Source: Flavobacteriaceae bacterium LYZ1037
Lineage (GTDB): Bacteria > Bacteroidota > Bacteroidia > Flavobacteriales > Flavobacteriaceae
Length of the DNA: 64,000 nucleotides
Direction of reading: 5' to 3'
Assembly: GCA_003144015.1 (NCBI GenBank)
Contig: QFWS01000001.1
Location: forward strand, 434,001-498,000
The notes beneath the pieces are model-generated. The model saw nothing but the letters and a program-made list of their open reading frames with translations. It searched no databases and was not told where the DNA came from. Made by a program: the position numbers and the translations under genes. Positions 25,002-32,710 of this stretch are shown here, piece after piece. Positions within the stretch are counted from its first letter, which is position 1. Each line of letters begins with the position of its first letter.

Positions 25002-27476
25002 ATGTCAAATTACGAAAATTTTGAAATAGAATCGGGCGAATCAAAAAATATCACTTTCGATTTTAGAGGCTTTTTGTTTAAAGTGCTAAATTTGTGGAAG
25101 TTGGTATTATTGTGTATTGGAGTGGCACTTATTATTGCATATTTTATTAATGTGCGTAAGCAGAATGTATATCGTTTAGAATCACTCATATCTGTTGAGA
25201 ACGACCAAAACCCATTTTTTACAGCTAATACCAGCATCTCTTTTAACTGGGGTGGCGTCTCAGGGAAAATGGGCAAGACTATTACCACCCTACAAACTCG
25301 AACCCATAATGAGAAGGTGGTCGATTCCTTACAATATTATTTAGAGTATCTGGTAGAAGGGAAATACCGGAAAGTAGATATCTACAAACAAGCCCCATTT
25401 AAGGTAGAACTCGATTTATCAAAACCACAAGTATTAGGGCAATATATTGGAATTCGTTTTTTAGACGAATCGACTTTTGAATTATTTACTCAATTTGATA
25501 ATGAACGGGCTAGTGGACAACGCTATGACACAAAAGAAAAACAAACTGTATCTTTACCTATTGGTTCACTAAAAAAAACATATCAAATTGGAAAGCCAAT
25601 CCATTTGCCATTTTTTAGTGGTAAATTACTATTGAGAAATAATAGACTTATTAAACCAGGTTCTGAGTTTTATATAAGATTTTTAAATTTTGATGGTGTT
25701 GTTAGTCAATATCAAAAGGGTATCAGTGTAAAGCCTTTTAGTAATTCTTCAGCTTCAGTATTAATACTTGGTTTAGTAGGAACTAATAAAGACAAAATAG
25801 CAGATTATTTAAACACAACATCGGTAATCTTAAGCCGGACAGAACTAGAACGCAAAAATTTATACGCAAGTAATACCATCAAATTTATCGATAGCAGTTT
25901 GGCTGCTGTCAATTCAAGTTTAAAGGAAGTGGCTGACGAAATGAATAATTTTCGTAAAGTAAATAAAGTCTTCGATGTAGGTACAGAGATGTCAGATGTT
26001 TCCTCAAAATTGAAAGAATTTGAACTCCAGAAAGAAACAGAAGAGTCTAAACTAAATTATTTAAATGCTCTTGAAAAATATTTAAGAACGAAGACGGATT
26101 ATACACAAATTGCAGCACCTACTTCAGTAGGTATAACCGAATCTAATATTTTATCTAGCGTGACTAAAATAACAGGTTTGGCCATTGAGCGTCAAAGTTT
26201 GGAATACACCACAAGAGAAGGTTCAGATCTTTTTAAAGACATTGATAGACGCATTAATGCAGAAAAAAATGTTTTATTAGAAACCATTGATGCTACTAAG
26301 AGCACTATTAGTTTGTTGTTGAATACAATTAATAGAAATATAGCCATTTTTGAAGGAAAATTAAGTGGCTTACCGGAAGACCAACAGGAATATTTGAAAA
26401 TCCAACGGAAATTAGATATCAGTCAGGAAGCATATAATGTCTATATGGACAAGCGCAGCGAAGCTGCCATTGTCAAAGCTGCTAATATTTCAGACATAAG
26501 TATTATAGATGAGGCCAAAGATATTGGGAGAGGCTTGATTGGCCCAAACAAATCTTTGAATTATATGATGGCTTTGATGATTGGGTTTTTTGCACCCATG
26601 TTTCTTATTTTTGTGATATTCTTATTAGACAATACCATTCATGGCTCCGATGAAATTGAACGCTTATCCAATATCCCCATCATTGGTTTGATTGGTAAAT
26701 ACCGGTATCATAATAATTTGGTGGTCTTTGAGAAGCCTAAATCAGCGGTGGCAGAATCTTTTCGTTCAATCCGGTCTAGTTTGCAATTTATTTTAAACAA
26801 ACAACCCAAAGAAGGTGGGAGAACCATCATGATTACATCGTCTGTGAGTGGTGAAGGAAAAACCTTTTGTTCCATCAATATTGCTACGGTCTATGCTTTA
26901 AGTGGGAAGAAAACTATTTTATTAGGCCTGGATTTACGGAAGCCAAAAATCTTTGACGATTTTGGTTTAACAAACGATAATGGTATTGTGAATTATTTTA
27001 TTGGTGAAAAATCGTTTGAAGAGGTCAATAATCACACCCATATCGAAAATTTAGATGTGGTTCCTGCAGGCCCAATACCTCCAAATCCCTCCGAATTATT
27101 GATGGGGGACAAGATGAATTCGCTTATTGAGAAGTTACGTCTGGAATACGATATTATTATATTAGATACACCTCCATTAGGCTTGGTGACCGATGCTTTG
27201 GAGTTGGTGAAATATGCAGACACCTCTATTTTTATGGTACGTTTAGACTATACAAAGAAAGGCATGTTGCAACTGATTAATGCCAAAAATAAAGCAGGAG
27301 AAATTAAAAACATCCATATAGTCTTAAACTTTTACAAGCATAAAACCAATCATAATTATGGCTATGGCTATGGTTATGGCTATGGCTATGGCTATGGCGT
27401 TTATGGCAATGCCTATCATGAGTCCGGAGATAAAAGTGTGTTTAAAAAGGTGAAAGCCTTTTTAAAAAGAATATAG
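25002..27476 (+). CDS. wzc: Wzc-like polysaccharide co-polymerase / BY-kinase with YG-repeat tyrosine tail
   Basis: The 824-residue protein has a Wzz domain between two membrane helices (about 30-50 and 520-545), a long coiled-coil periplasmic region, and a C-terminal BY-kinase. Kinase motifs are 'SSVSGEGKTF' (Walker A lysine 620), 'LLGLDLRKP' (Walker A') and 'IIILDTPP' (Walker B). The tail is tyrosine-rich: seven Tyr-Gly pairs at residues 786-799, then 'VYGNAY'. In Wzc, cycling autophosphorylation of such a tyrosine cluster controls oligomer state and polymer export. Here the cluster is encoded by a nearly perfect hexamer repeat. The partner OPX gene lies just upstream. Confidence 0.94.
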   Translation: MSNYENFEIESGESKNITFDFRGFLFKVLNLWKLVLLCIGVALIIAYFINVRKQNVYRLESLISVENDQNPFFTANTSISFNWGGVSGKMGKTITTLQTRTHNEKVVDSLQYYLEYLVEGKYRKVDIYKQAPFKVELDLSKPQVLGQYIGIRFLDESTFELFTQFDNERASGQRYDTKEKQTVSLPIGSLKKTYQIGKPIHLPFFSGKLLLRNNRLIKPGSEFYIRFLNFDGVVSQYQKGISVKPFSNSSASVLILGLVGTNKDKIADYLNTTSVILSRTELERKNLYASNTIKFIDSSLAAVNSSLKEVADEMNNFRKVNKVFDVGTEMSDVSSKLKEFELQKETEESKLNYLNALEKYLRTKTDYTQIAAPTSVGITESNILSSVTKITGLAIERQSLEYTTREGSDLFKDIDRRINAEKNVLLETIDATKSTISLLLNTINRNIAIFEGKLSGLPEDQQEYLKIQRKLDISQEAYNVYMDKRSEAAIVKAANISDISIIDEAKDIGRGLIGPNKSLNYMMALMIGFFAPMFLIFVIFLLDNTIHGSDEIERLSNIPIIGLIGKYRYHNNLVVFEKPKSAVAESFRSIRSSLQFILNKQPKEGGRTIMITSSVSGEGKTFCSINIATVYALSGKKTILLGLDLRKPKIFDDFGLTNDNGIVNYFIGEKSFEEVNNHTHIENLDVVPAGPIPPNPSELLMGDKMNSLIEKLRLEYDIIILDTPPLGLVTDALELVKYADTSIFMVRLDYTKKGMLQLINAKNKAGEIKNIHIVLNFYKHKTNHNYGYGYGYGYGYGYGVYGNAYHESGDKSVFKKVKAFLKRI
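27357..27398 (+). repeat. In-frame (TATGGC)7 hexamer tract encoding (Tyr-Gly)7
   Basis: Seven TATGG(C/T) units run in a row, only the third ending in T. An eighth TATGGC follows after one GTT codon. The tract lies inside the wzc-like gene, and because it is a multiple of three it could expand or contract without frameshift. Confidence 0.97.
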
Positions 27477-27590
27477 GTGGCAGTAGTGTGTTGAGAGTGT
27501 TTGATGTTTCGAGAATATGGATCCGAATGTCATAAACGCATAAAACCATTGCCAATAAAACAAGAAGCTATTAATTAATTATATATAAGT

Positions 27591-28880
27591 ATGAGTACAG
27601 ATAACATTGCCATTATAGGCTTGGGTTATGTGGGTTTGCCTTTAGCGGTAGAATTTGCCAAAAAATACCCCGTAGTTGGGTTCGATATCAATGTTAAACG
27701 GATTACCGAATTACAAGCAGGTACAGACCGAACTTTGGAAGTAGAAGACACTTATTTAAAGCAGGTGTTGTCTGTAGATAACAACGGGCAGACAGGTCTT
27801 TATGTCACCAATCAATTAGAAGCTTTAAAAAAAGCAAATGTGTACATCATTACGGTGCCAACCCCAACAGATGAGTTAAATAAACCTATTTTCACACCTC
27901 TAATAAAAGCCAGTGAAAGTATAGGGGCTGTCTTGAAAAAAGGCGATATCGTTATTTACGAATCCACGGTATATCCGGGTGTTACCGAAGATATCTGTGT
28001 GCCAATTTTAGAGGCAGTTTCAGGATTAACCTTCAATACCGATTTTTATGCAGGGTATTCTCCAGAGCGTATCAACCCGGGAGATAAAAAACACACGGTT
28101 ACTAAAATATTAAAAGTCACCTCTGGTTCCACACCAGAGATTGCCATAGTCATCGATAATTTATATAAATCCATCATCACAGCAGGGACTCATATGGCGC
28201 CTTCCATTAAAGTGGCTGAGGCTGCCAAAGTGATTGAAAACTCCCAACGCGATATTAATATTGCTTTTGTCAATGAGCTCTCTAAAATTTTTAGGCTCCT
28301 AGACATCGATACCAAAGCCGTATTAGAAGCTGCAGGCACCAAGTGGAATTTTATCAATTTTACTCCGGGCTTGGTTGGAGGACATTGTATTGGGGTCGAT
28401 CCATATTACTTGGCTCAAAAAGCCATAGAATCGGGTTACAATCCAGAGATTATATTGGCTGGAAGGAAGATGAACGACAGCATGGGATCATACGTTGCCA
28501 CTGAAACGGTGAAAATGATGATTAAAAAAGGAGCGACTATTAAAGGGGCAAAGGTGTTGGTTTTAGGAATCACCTTTAAAGAAAACTGTCCGGATATTCG
28601 TAATTCCAGAGTGATTGATATCATTAGAGAATTTGAAAGCTATGATGTTAATGTCGATGTATTCGATCCATGGGCCTCATCAGAAGAGGTAAAAGAAGAG
28701 TATGGTTTTGATTTGCTTTGTGATAAGAAGGAAATCAGCGAAAATTATGATGCCGTTGTTTTGGCTGTTAGCCATAAAGAGTTTCTTAAAATAAATTTAC
28801 AAAAGTTAAAATCTCCCATTGGAGTTATTTTCGATGTCAAGTCTTTATTACCGAAGCATACGGTGGACGGGAGGTTGTAA
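27591..28880 (+). CDS. tviB: UDP-N-acetylhexosamine 6-dehydrogenase (TviB/WbpO-like)
   Basis: The 429-residue protein has an N-terminal NAD-binding motif 'IAIIGLGYVGLPLAVEFAKK', a helical core 'EAAKVIENSQRDINIAFVNELS' and the catalytic loop 'GLVGGHCIGVDPYYL' with the thiol Cys266. The C-terminal domain contains 'LGITFKENCPDIRNSRVIDI'. This belongs to the nucleotide-sugar dehydrogenases that carry out two successive oxidations at C6, and its closest recalled relatives are TviB (UDP-GlcNAc) and WbpO (UDP-GalNAc). The next gene is a TviC/WbpP-like epimerase, so the pair probably makes UDP-GalNAcA. Which step comes first is not decided by sequence. A 115-bp spacer separates it from wzc. Confidence 0.93.
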   Translation: MSTDNIAIIGLGYVGLPLAVEFAKKYPVVGFDINVKRITELQAGTDRTLEVEDTYLKQVLSVDNNGQTGLYVTNQLEALKKANVYIITVPTPTDELNKPIFTPLIKASESIGAVLKKGDIVIYESTVYPGVTEDICVPILEAVSGLTFNTDFYAGYSPERINPGDKKHTVTKILKVTSGSTPEIAIVIDNLYKSIITAGTHMAPSIKVAEAAKVIENSQRDINIAFVNELSKIFRLLDIDTKAVLEAAGTKWNFINFTPGLVGGHCIGVDPYYLAQKAIESGYNPEIILAGRKMNDSMGSYVATETVKMMIKKGATIKGAKVLVLGITFKENCPDIRNSRVIDIIREFESYDVNVDVFDPWASSEEVKEEYGFDLLCDKKEISENYDAVVLAVSHKEFLKINLQKLKSPIGVIFDVKSLLPKHTVDGRL

Positions 28881-28886
28881 TTTACT

Positions 28887-28924
28887 GTCATTGCGAGCCT
28901 GCCAGCAGGCAGGCTCGCAATGAC
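28887..28924. repeat. Perfect palindrome, family B: 17-bp stem, 4-nt loop
   Basis: GTCATTGCGAGCCTGCC, loop AGCA, then its exact reverse complement. It lies 6 bp after the tviB-like stop and 47 bp before the tviC-like ATG. The trailing sequence is A-rich, not T-rich, on the + strand, so it is not a standard intrinsic terminator. Confidence 0.97.
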
Positions 28925-28971
28925 GTTAAAAAAAAGCGCTCTCAATGACAATAATATATAAGTATATAATC

Positions 28972-29952
28972 ATGTATCAAAACCCATATCACAATCAAGA
29001 TTTATCAACTTTAAAATTTCTAGTTACTGGAGGCGCAGGCTTTATTGGATCAAACCTTGTAGGCTACTTATTAAAACACGGCGCTAAAAAAGTACGAGTA
29101 TTAGACAATTTTTCTAATGGTTATCGCGAGAACCTCACAGAATTTGAAGCAAACCCTGCTTTTGAATTATTAGAGGGTGATATTAGAGATCTAGCAACCT
29201 GCAAACAAGCTATGGTAGACATCGATTACGTGAGTCATCAAGCAGCTTTAGGCTCTGTGCCTCGTTCTATAAACGATCCTGCAACCACCAATGCCGTGAA
29301 TATCTCTGGCTTTTTAAACATGATGATCGCTTTAAAGGATAGTTCTACTGTAAAACGCATGGTCTATGCAGCATCCAGTTCCACTTATGGCGATAGCAAA
29401 AGCTTGCCTAAAGTAGAAGCGCATATAGGAAAACCGTTGTCGCCCTATGCGGTAACTAAGTATGTAAACGAACTCTATGCCGATGTCTTTAGTAAAACCT
29501 ATGGCACAGATGTGGTTGGCTTACGTTATTTTAATGTGTTTGGCCCTAAGCAAAGTCCGAATGGCGCTTATGCAGCCGTTATTCCCTTATTCATGCAGGC
29601 TCTTAAAGATAAAAAGGCACCAACCATCAATGGCGATGGCGAACAAACCCGCGATTTTACATTTGTAGCCAATGCCGTTCAAGCCAATGTAAAAGGCTTT
29701 TTTGCTTCCAAAGAAGCCAGTAACGAGGTGTTTAATGTGGCTTGTGGCGAACGTATTTCAGTCAACTATTTATGGGAGTCCTTAAATCAAGCAGCAAATG
29801 CCAATTTAAAAGCCATTCATGGACCAGACCGTCAAGGGGATGTGCGTGATTCGTTGGCTGATATTTCTAAAGCTGAAACGTTATTGGGGTACCAACCAGA
29901 ATATTCAGTCGGACAAGGCCTCAAAATCACTTGGGATTATTTTAATTCATAG
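28972..29952 (+). CDS. tviC: UDP-N-acetylglucosamine(uronate) 4-epimerase (TviC/WbpP-like SDR)
   Basis: The protein has an extended-SDR Rossmann motif ('FLVTGGAGFIGSNLVGYLL'), the 'DIDYVSHQAALGSVPRSINDP' substrate region, and the catalytic Y159-x3-K163 in 'SPYAVTKYVNELYA'. It also has 'GLRYFNVFGPKQSPNGAYAAVIP', typical of UDP-N-acetyl-sugar epimerases of the WbpP/TviC group. I start at the ATG at 28972 (MYQNPYHNQ), which agrees with family length (about 326-348 residues); the frame extends upstream to 28945 with a poor start. With the preceding dehydrogenase it should give UDP-GalNAcA or a related uronate. Its stop codon merges with a heptamer array, and the repeat island follows. Confidence 0.92.
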   Translation: MYQNPYHNQDLSTLKFLVTGGAGFIGSNLVGYLLKHGAKKVRVLDNFSNGYRENLTEFEANPAFELLEGDIRDLATCKQAMVDIDYVSHQAALGSVPRSINDPATTNAVNISGFLNMMIALKDSSTVKRMVYAASSSTYGDSKSLPKVEAHIGKPLSPYAVTKYVNELYADVFSKTYGTDVVGLRYFNVFGPKQSPNGAYAAVIPLFMQALKDKKAPTINGDGEQTRDFTFVANAVQANVKGFFASKEASNEVFNVACGERISVNYLWESLNQAANANLKAIHGPDRQGDVRDSLADISKAETLLGYQPEYSVGQGLKITWDYFNS

Positions 29953-29981
29953 GCATAAGGCATAAGGCATAAGGCATAAGG
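29951..29981. repeat. Tandem heptamer array (AGGCATA), 4.4 copies
   Basis: Four perfect AGGCATA units plus AGG begin inside the stop codon of the tviC-like gene. It is unrelated in sequence to the TAACAAC and CAGACAA arrays but has the same 7-bp period and the same position at a gene border. Confidence 0.93.
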
Positions 29982-29994
29982 GATATAGGTGTTT

Positions 29995-30600
29995 GTCATT
30001 CAGAAGGAGCATTTTTGCGACTGAAGAATCTATAGTGTAGACAGTCAGAGATTCTTCGCTTACACTCTGAATGACATGAGAGATTCTTCGCTATGCTCTG
30101 AATGACAATGGTGTTCTGAATGACATTAGAGATTCTTTAATTTTCCAACGCGCCATCTGACCTCATCGCTAAAATAGTCCACTGGACTATTTTTTTACGC
30201 TCGATCCTGCTCTGAATGACAATGGCGCTCTGAAAGACATTAGAGATTCTTCGTTCCACTGCGTTTCACTCTGAATGACAATGATTGTGTCATTCAGAAG
30301 GAGCATTTTTGCGACTGAAGAATCTATTGAAAAAAGGAGTAGAGATTCTTCGCTTTGCTCTGAATGACAAGGAGGCTCTGAATGACATGAGAGATTCTTC
30401 GTTCCACTGCGTTTCACTCTGAATGACAAGGGGACTCTGGATGACAATGGTTGTGTCATTCAGAAGGAGCATTTTTGCGACTGAAGAATCTATAGTGTAG
30501 ACAGTCAGAGATTCTTCGCTTTGCTCTGAATGACAATGGTGTTCTGAATGACAATGGTGCTCTGAATGACAAGGGGACTCTGAAAGACAAGGGTGATTCT
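29995..30600. repeat. Left half of a repeat island: mosaic family A elements
   Basis: This 650-bp gene-free stretch is built of 'head' units GTCATTCAGAAGGAGC...GACTGAAGAATCTAT (at 29995, 30289 and 30455) and 'tail' units AGAGATTCTTCG...CTCTGAATGAC, many in series. The ends GTCATTCAGA and TCTGAATGAC are exact reverse complements, as are GAAGAATCT and AGATTCTTC, so head plus tail form an imperfect hairpin element. Truncated tails ('CTCTGAATGACAATGG') are stacked at 30520-30590. The short minus-strand ORFs here are artefacts of the repeat. No gene is seen. Confidence 0.92.
30135..30220. repeat. K module copy 1 within the repeat island
   Basis: The module runs from CTTTAATTTTCCAACG, through CGCCATCTGACCTCATCGC and a perfect hairpin (AAAATAGTCC, loop ACT, GGACTATTTT), to CGCTCGATCCTGCT. 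It is joined to a CTCTGAATGAC tail. Copies 2 and 3 lie at 31175 and 31395. Confidence 0.85.
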
Positions 30601-30606
30601 ATTAAT

Positions 30607-30915
30607 TTAAATATCATTATTCAAAAACTTACGAGTTGGATTAAACACATTAATTAAATCATCTTTTTTAGCTCTGCTGTAGCCTTTTATTTGTTTTTCT
30701 CTTTTAATTGCATCGTTTATTTCTGAAAAATGTTCATAATATATAAGATGAAAACATTTGTATTTTGTAGTAAAAGCTTTAGAAAATGGTAAAGGATTGT
30801 TATGATGAAATAGGCGTTCTTTTAGGTTGTTAGTAACCCCCGTGTAAAGAACCGTTTTTGTTTTGTTGGTTACAATATAAACATAGTAATTATGAGTCCC
30901 TTTTGTTTTCATCAA
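30607..30915 (-). CDS. Small GIY-YIG nuclease-domain protein embedded in repeats
   Basis: The 102-residue protein is a stand-alone GIY-YIG domain: 'YYVYIVTNKTKTVLYTGVTNNLKERLFHH' holds the two GIY-YIG-like strands (YVY and YTG) and the catalytic arginine region. 'DAIKREKQIKGYSRAKKDDLI' holds the conserved glutamate (REKQIKG). This is the usual length for the short UPF0213/endonuclease-like family in Bacteroidota. No DNA-binding domain is attached. It is the only gene inside a 1.6-kb island of family A repeats, is antisense to the surrounding polysaccharide operon, and starts and stops within tens of bases of repeat copies. Both facts suggest acquisition separate from the capsule genes. Its function (repair, homing, or repeat spread) is unknown. 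Confidence 0.88.
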   Translation of the reverse strand: MMKTKGTHNYYVYIVTNKTKTVLYTGVTNNLKERLFHHNNPLPFSKAFTTKYKCFHLIYYEHFSEINDAIKREKQIKGYSRAKKDDLINVFNPTRKFLNNDI

Positions 30916-31174
30916 ATTAAGATAGTGAAAAAGAATGAAAGTCTGAGTAAGAGATTCTTCGCTACGCTCTGAATGACATTAGAGATTCTTCGTTCCACTG
31001 CGTTTCACTCTGAATGACAATGGTTGTGTCATTCAGAAGGAGTATTTTTGCGACTGAAGAATCTATAGTGTAGACAGTCAGAGATTCTTCGCTACGCTCT
31101 GAATGACAATGGCGCTCTGAATGACATGAGAGATTCTTCGCTATGCTCTGAATGACAATGGTGCTCTGAATGAC

Positions 31175-31270
31175 ATTAGAGATTCTTTAATTTTCCAACG
31201 CGCCATCTGGCCTCATCGCTAAAATAGTCCACAGGACTATTTTTAAACGCTCGATCCTGCTATGAATGAC
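31175..31270. repeat. K module copy 2
   Basis: Same layout as copy 1 (CTTTAATTTTCCAACG...CGCTCGATCCTGCT). The hairpin loop region is CACAGG here, and the tail is TATGAATGAC. Confidence 0.85.
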
Positions 31271-31394
31271 AAGGGTTGTGTCATTCAGAAGGAGCATTTT
31301 TGCGACTGAAGAATCTATTGAAAAAAGGAGTAGAGATTCTTCGTTCCACTGCGTTTCACTCTGAATGACAATGGCGCTCTGAATGACAAGGGGG

Positions 31395-31484
31395 ATTCTT
31401 TGCTTTTCTACTGCGCCATCTGGCCTCTTCGGTAAAATAGTCCACTGGACTATTACTTAACCCTCGATCCTGCTCGCAATGACG
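31395..31484. repeat. K module copy 3, joined to a family B end
   Basis: It diverges from copies 1 and 2 (CTTTGCTTTTCTACTGCG, CTCTTCGGTAAAATAG) but keeps the TAGTCCACTGGACTA hairpin and TCGATCCTGCT. It then ends CTCGCAATGACGG, which is the family B terminus instead of CTCTGAATGAC. It therefore links the two repeat families. Confidence 0.82.
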
Positions 31485-31689
31485 GACGAAATAATTAATA
31501 GATTCATACTTCGTGCTTCGATGCTTCGATACTTCGACAAGCTCAGTACAGGCTCAGCTCAGCACAGGCTAGCTAGCAATGACATGGCTCGCAAAGAGGG
31601 ATTTAATAATTTTTAATTCTTATCTTGGTAATATTTCATAATTTAAACCCCTTTGTTTATATTAGCCACAACCAAAAATAGAACTAACA

Positions 31690-32553
31690 TTGAACAGGAA
31701 AGATGACGATACATGGTTATATACCATTTCCTCAAAGCGTAAATTAATAGATTTTAATTTTAAGGAAATTTGGCGTTATCGTGATTTGCTTATGTTGTTT
31801 GTTAAGCGTGATGTAATTACTGTATATAAGCAAACCATATTAGGTCCTTTATGGTATTTAATTCAGCCGCTATTTACTGCACTTACCTTTACTCTAATAT
31901 TTAATAAGGTAGCTAATATTGATACTGGTTCTGTACCTCCATTTCTATTTAATTTAGCTGGAATTTCAGTATGGAATTACTTTAAAACTTGTTTAACATC
32001 TACATCAGACACCTTTAAATCTAATGCTTCAATTTTTGGTAAAGTTTATTTTCCTCGTATAATTTTACCGCTTTCAATAATTATTTCAAATTTATTAAAG
32101 TTTGGTATTCAACTGCTCATCTTTATTGCGTTTTATATCTATTATTATAGTCAAGGAGCCAATATAAACATTACATCAAGTCTTATATTTTTTCCGCTAT
32201 TAGTTATTTTAATGGGATTATTAGGCTTAGGATTAGGCATGATAATTTCAAGCTTGGTAACCAAATATAGAGATCTAAAGTTTTTAGTCACTTTTGGGGT
32301 GCAATTACTTATGTATTTATCTGCTGTAATGTATCCTTTAGCTTTGATGCGTGAAAAATTACCAAAAGTAGCTTGGCTAGTGGAATATAATCCAGTGGCT
32401 TATATTATCGAAACAGCTCGTTACATGCTTTTGGGAGAAGGTACCATCCATTATTATGGCATTGTGTTTACAATAATTGTAACGATGGTTATTCTATTTT
32501 TCGGAATTATTATTTTTAATAGAACAGAAAAAACATTTATAGATACAGTTTAA
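31690..32553 (+). CDS. wzm: ABC-2 type polysaccharide exporter permease (Wzm/TagG-like)
   Basis: The 287-residue protein has six hydrophobic segments and belongs to the O-antigen/teichoic-acid exporter permeases. The N-terminal amphipathic gate 'FKEIWRYRDLLMLFVKRDVITVYKQTILGPLWYLIQPL' and 'VKRD...YKQT.LGPLW' are highly typical, as is the late 'YNPVAYIIETARYMLLG'. It starts at TTG (31690-31692), the only plausible in-frame start; related proteins begin at the same place. It exports a finished lipid-linked glycan across the inner membrane together with the Wzt-like ATPase at 33514. Its upstream side is the repeat island, so its promoter is unclear. Confidence 0.94.
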   Translation: MNRKDDDTWLYTISSKRKLIDFNFKEIWRYRDLLMLFVKRDVITVYKQTILGPLWYLIQPLFTALTFTLIFNKVANIDTGSVPPFLFNLAGISVWNYFKTCLTSTSDTFKSNASIFGKVYFPRIILPLSIIISNLLKFGIQLLIFIAFYIYYYSQGANINITSSLIFFPLLVILMGLLGLGLGMIISSLVTKYRDLKFLVTFGVQLLMYLSAVMYPLALMREKLPKVAWLVEYNPVAYIIETARYMLLGEGTIHYYGIVFTIIVTMVILFFGIIIFNRTEKTFIDTV

Positions 32554-32710
32554 ATTAAAACTAGATCATTACAAAAGTGGCAGAAGTTGAAAAAGAAACA
32601 AACATGAAATTAATTTATACAAGCAAATAATGGCATTAATCTATTAAGTTTAATAAGAAGACCATATTAAATCAATTAGCAGTATAAAATAAATTTTAAC
32701 AAAACTAAAA

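Larger units (their letters stand above)
30943..31600. repeat. Right half of the repeat island: family A, K and D elements
   Basis: This stretch holds head units at 31028 and 31280, several tails (for example 30952-30977 and 31081-31107), two K modules (31175-31270 and 31395-31484), and at 31485-31600 a TTCGACAAGCTCAGTACAGG unit (family D) with fragments ending AGCAATGACATGG. The remaining bases up to the wzm start at 31690 are AT-rich, and no clear promoter was found there. No gene is seen. Confidence 0.9.

Noticed and set aside
28887-28924. Palindrome as an intrinsic terminator of the tviB-like gene
   Set aside because: No T-run follows on the + strand, and the next gene belongs to the same pathway.
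30187-30472. Two overlapping minus-strand ORFs (90 and 60 aa) with FRA/SLSFR repeats
   Set aside because: They are translations of family A repeat units in different frames, have no domain, and repeat the same short peptides as the DNA does.
29995-31600. Possible CRISPR array
   Set aside because: Repeat units vary in length and order, spacers are not of constant size or unique, and there are no cas genes.
32577-32630. Tiny 17-codon ORF between wzm and the next methyltransferase
   Set aside because: It is too short, begins with GTG and has no sign of conservation.
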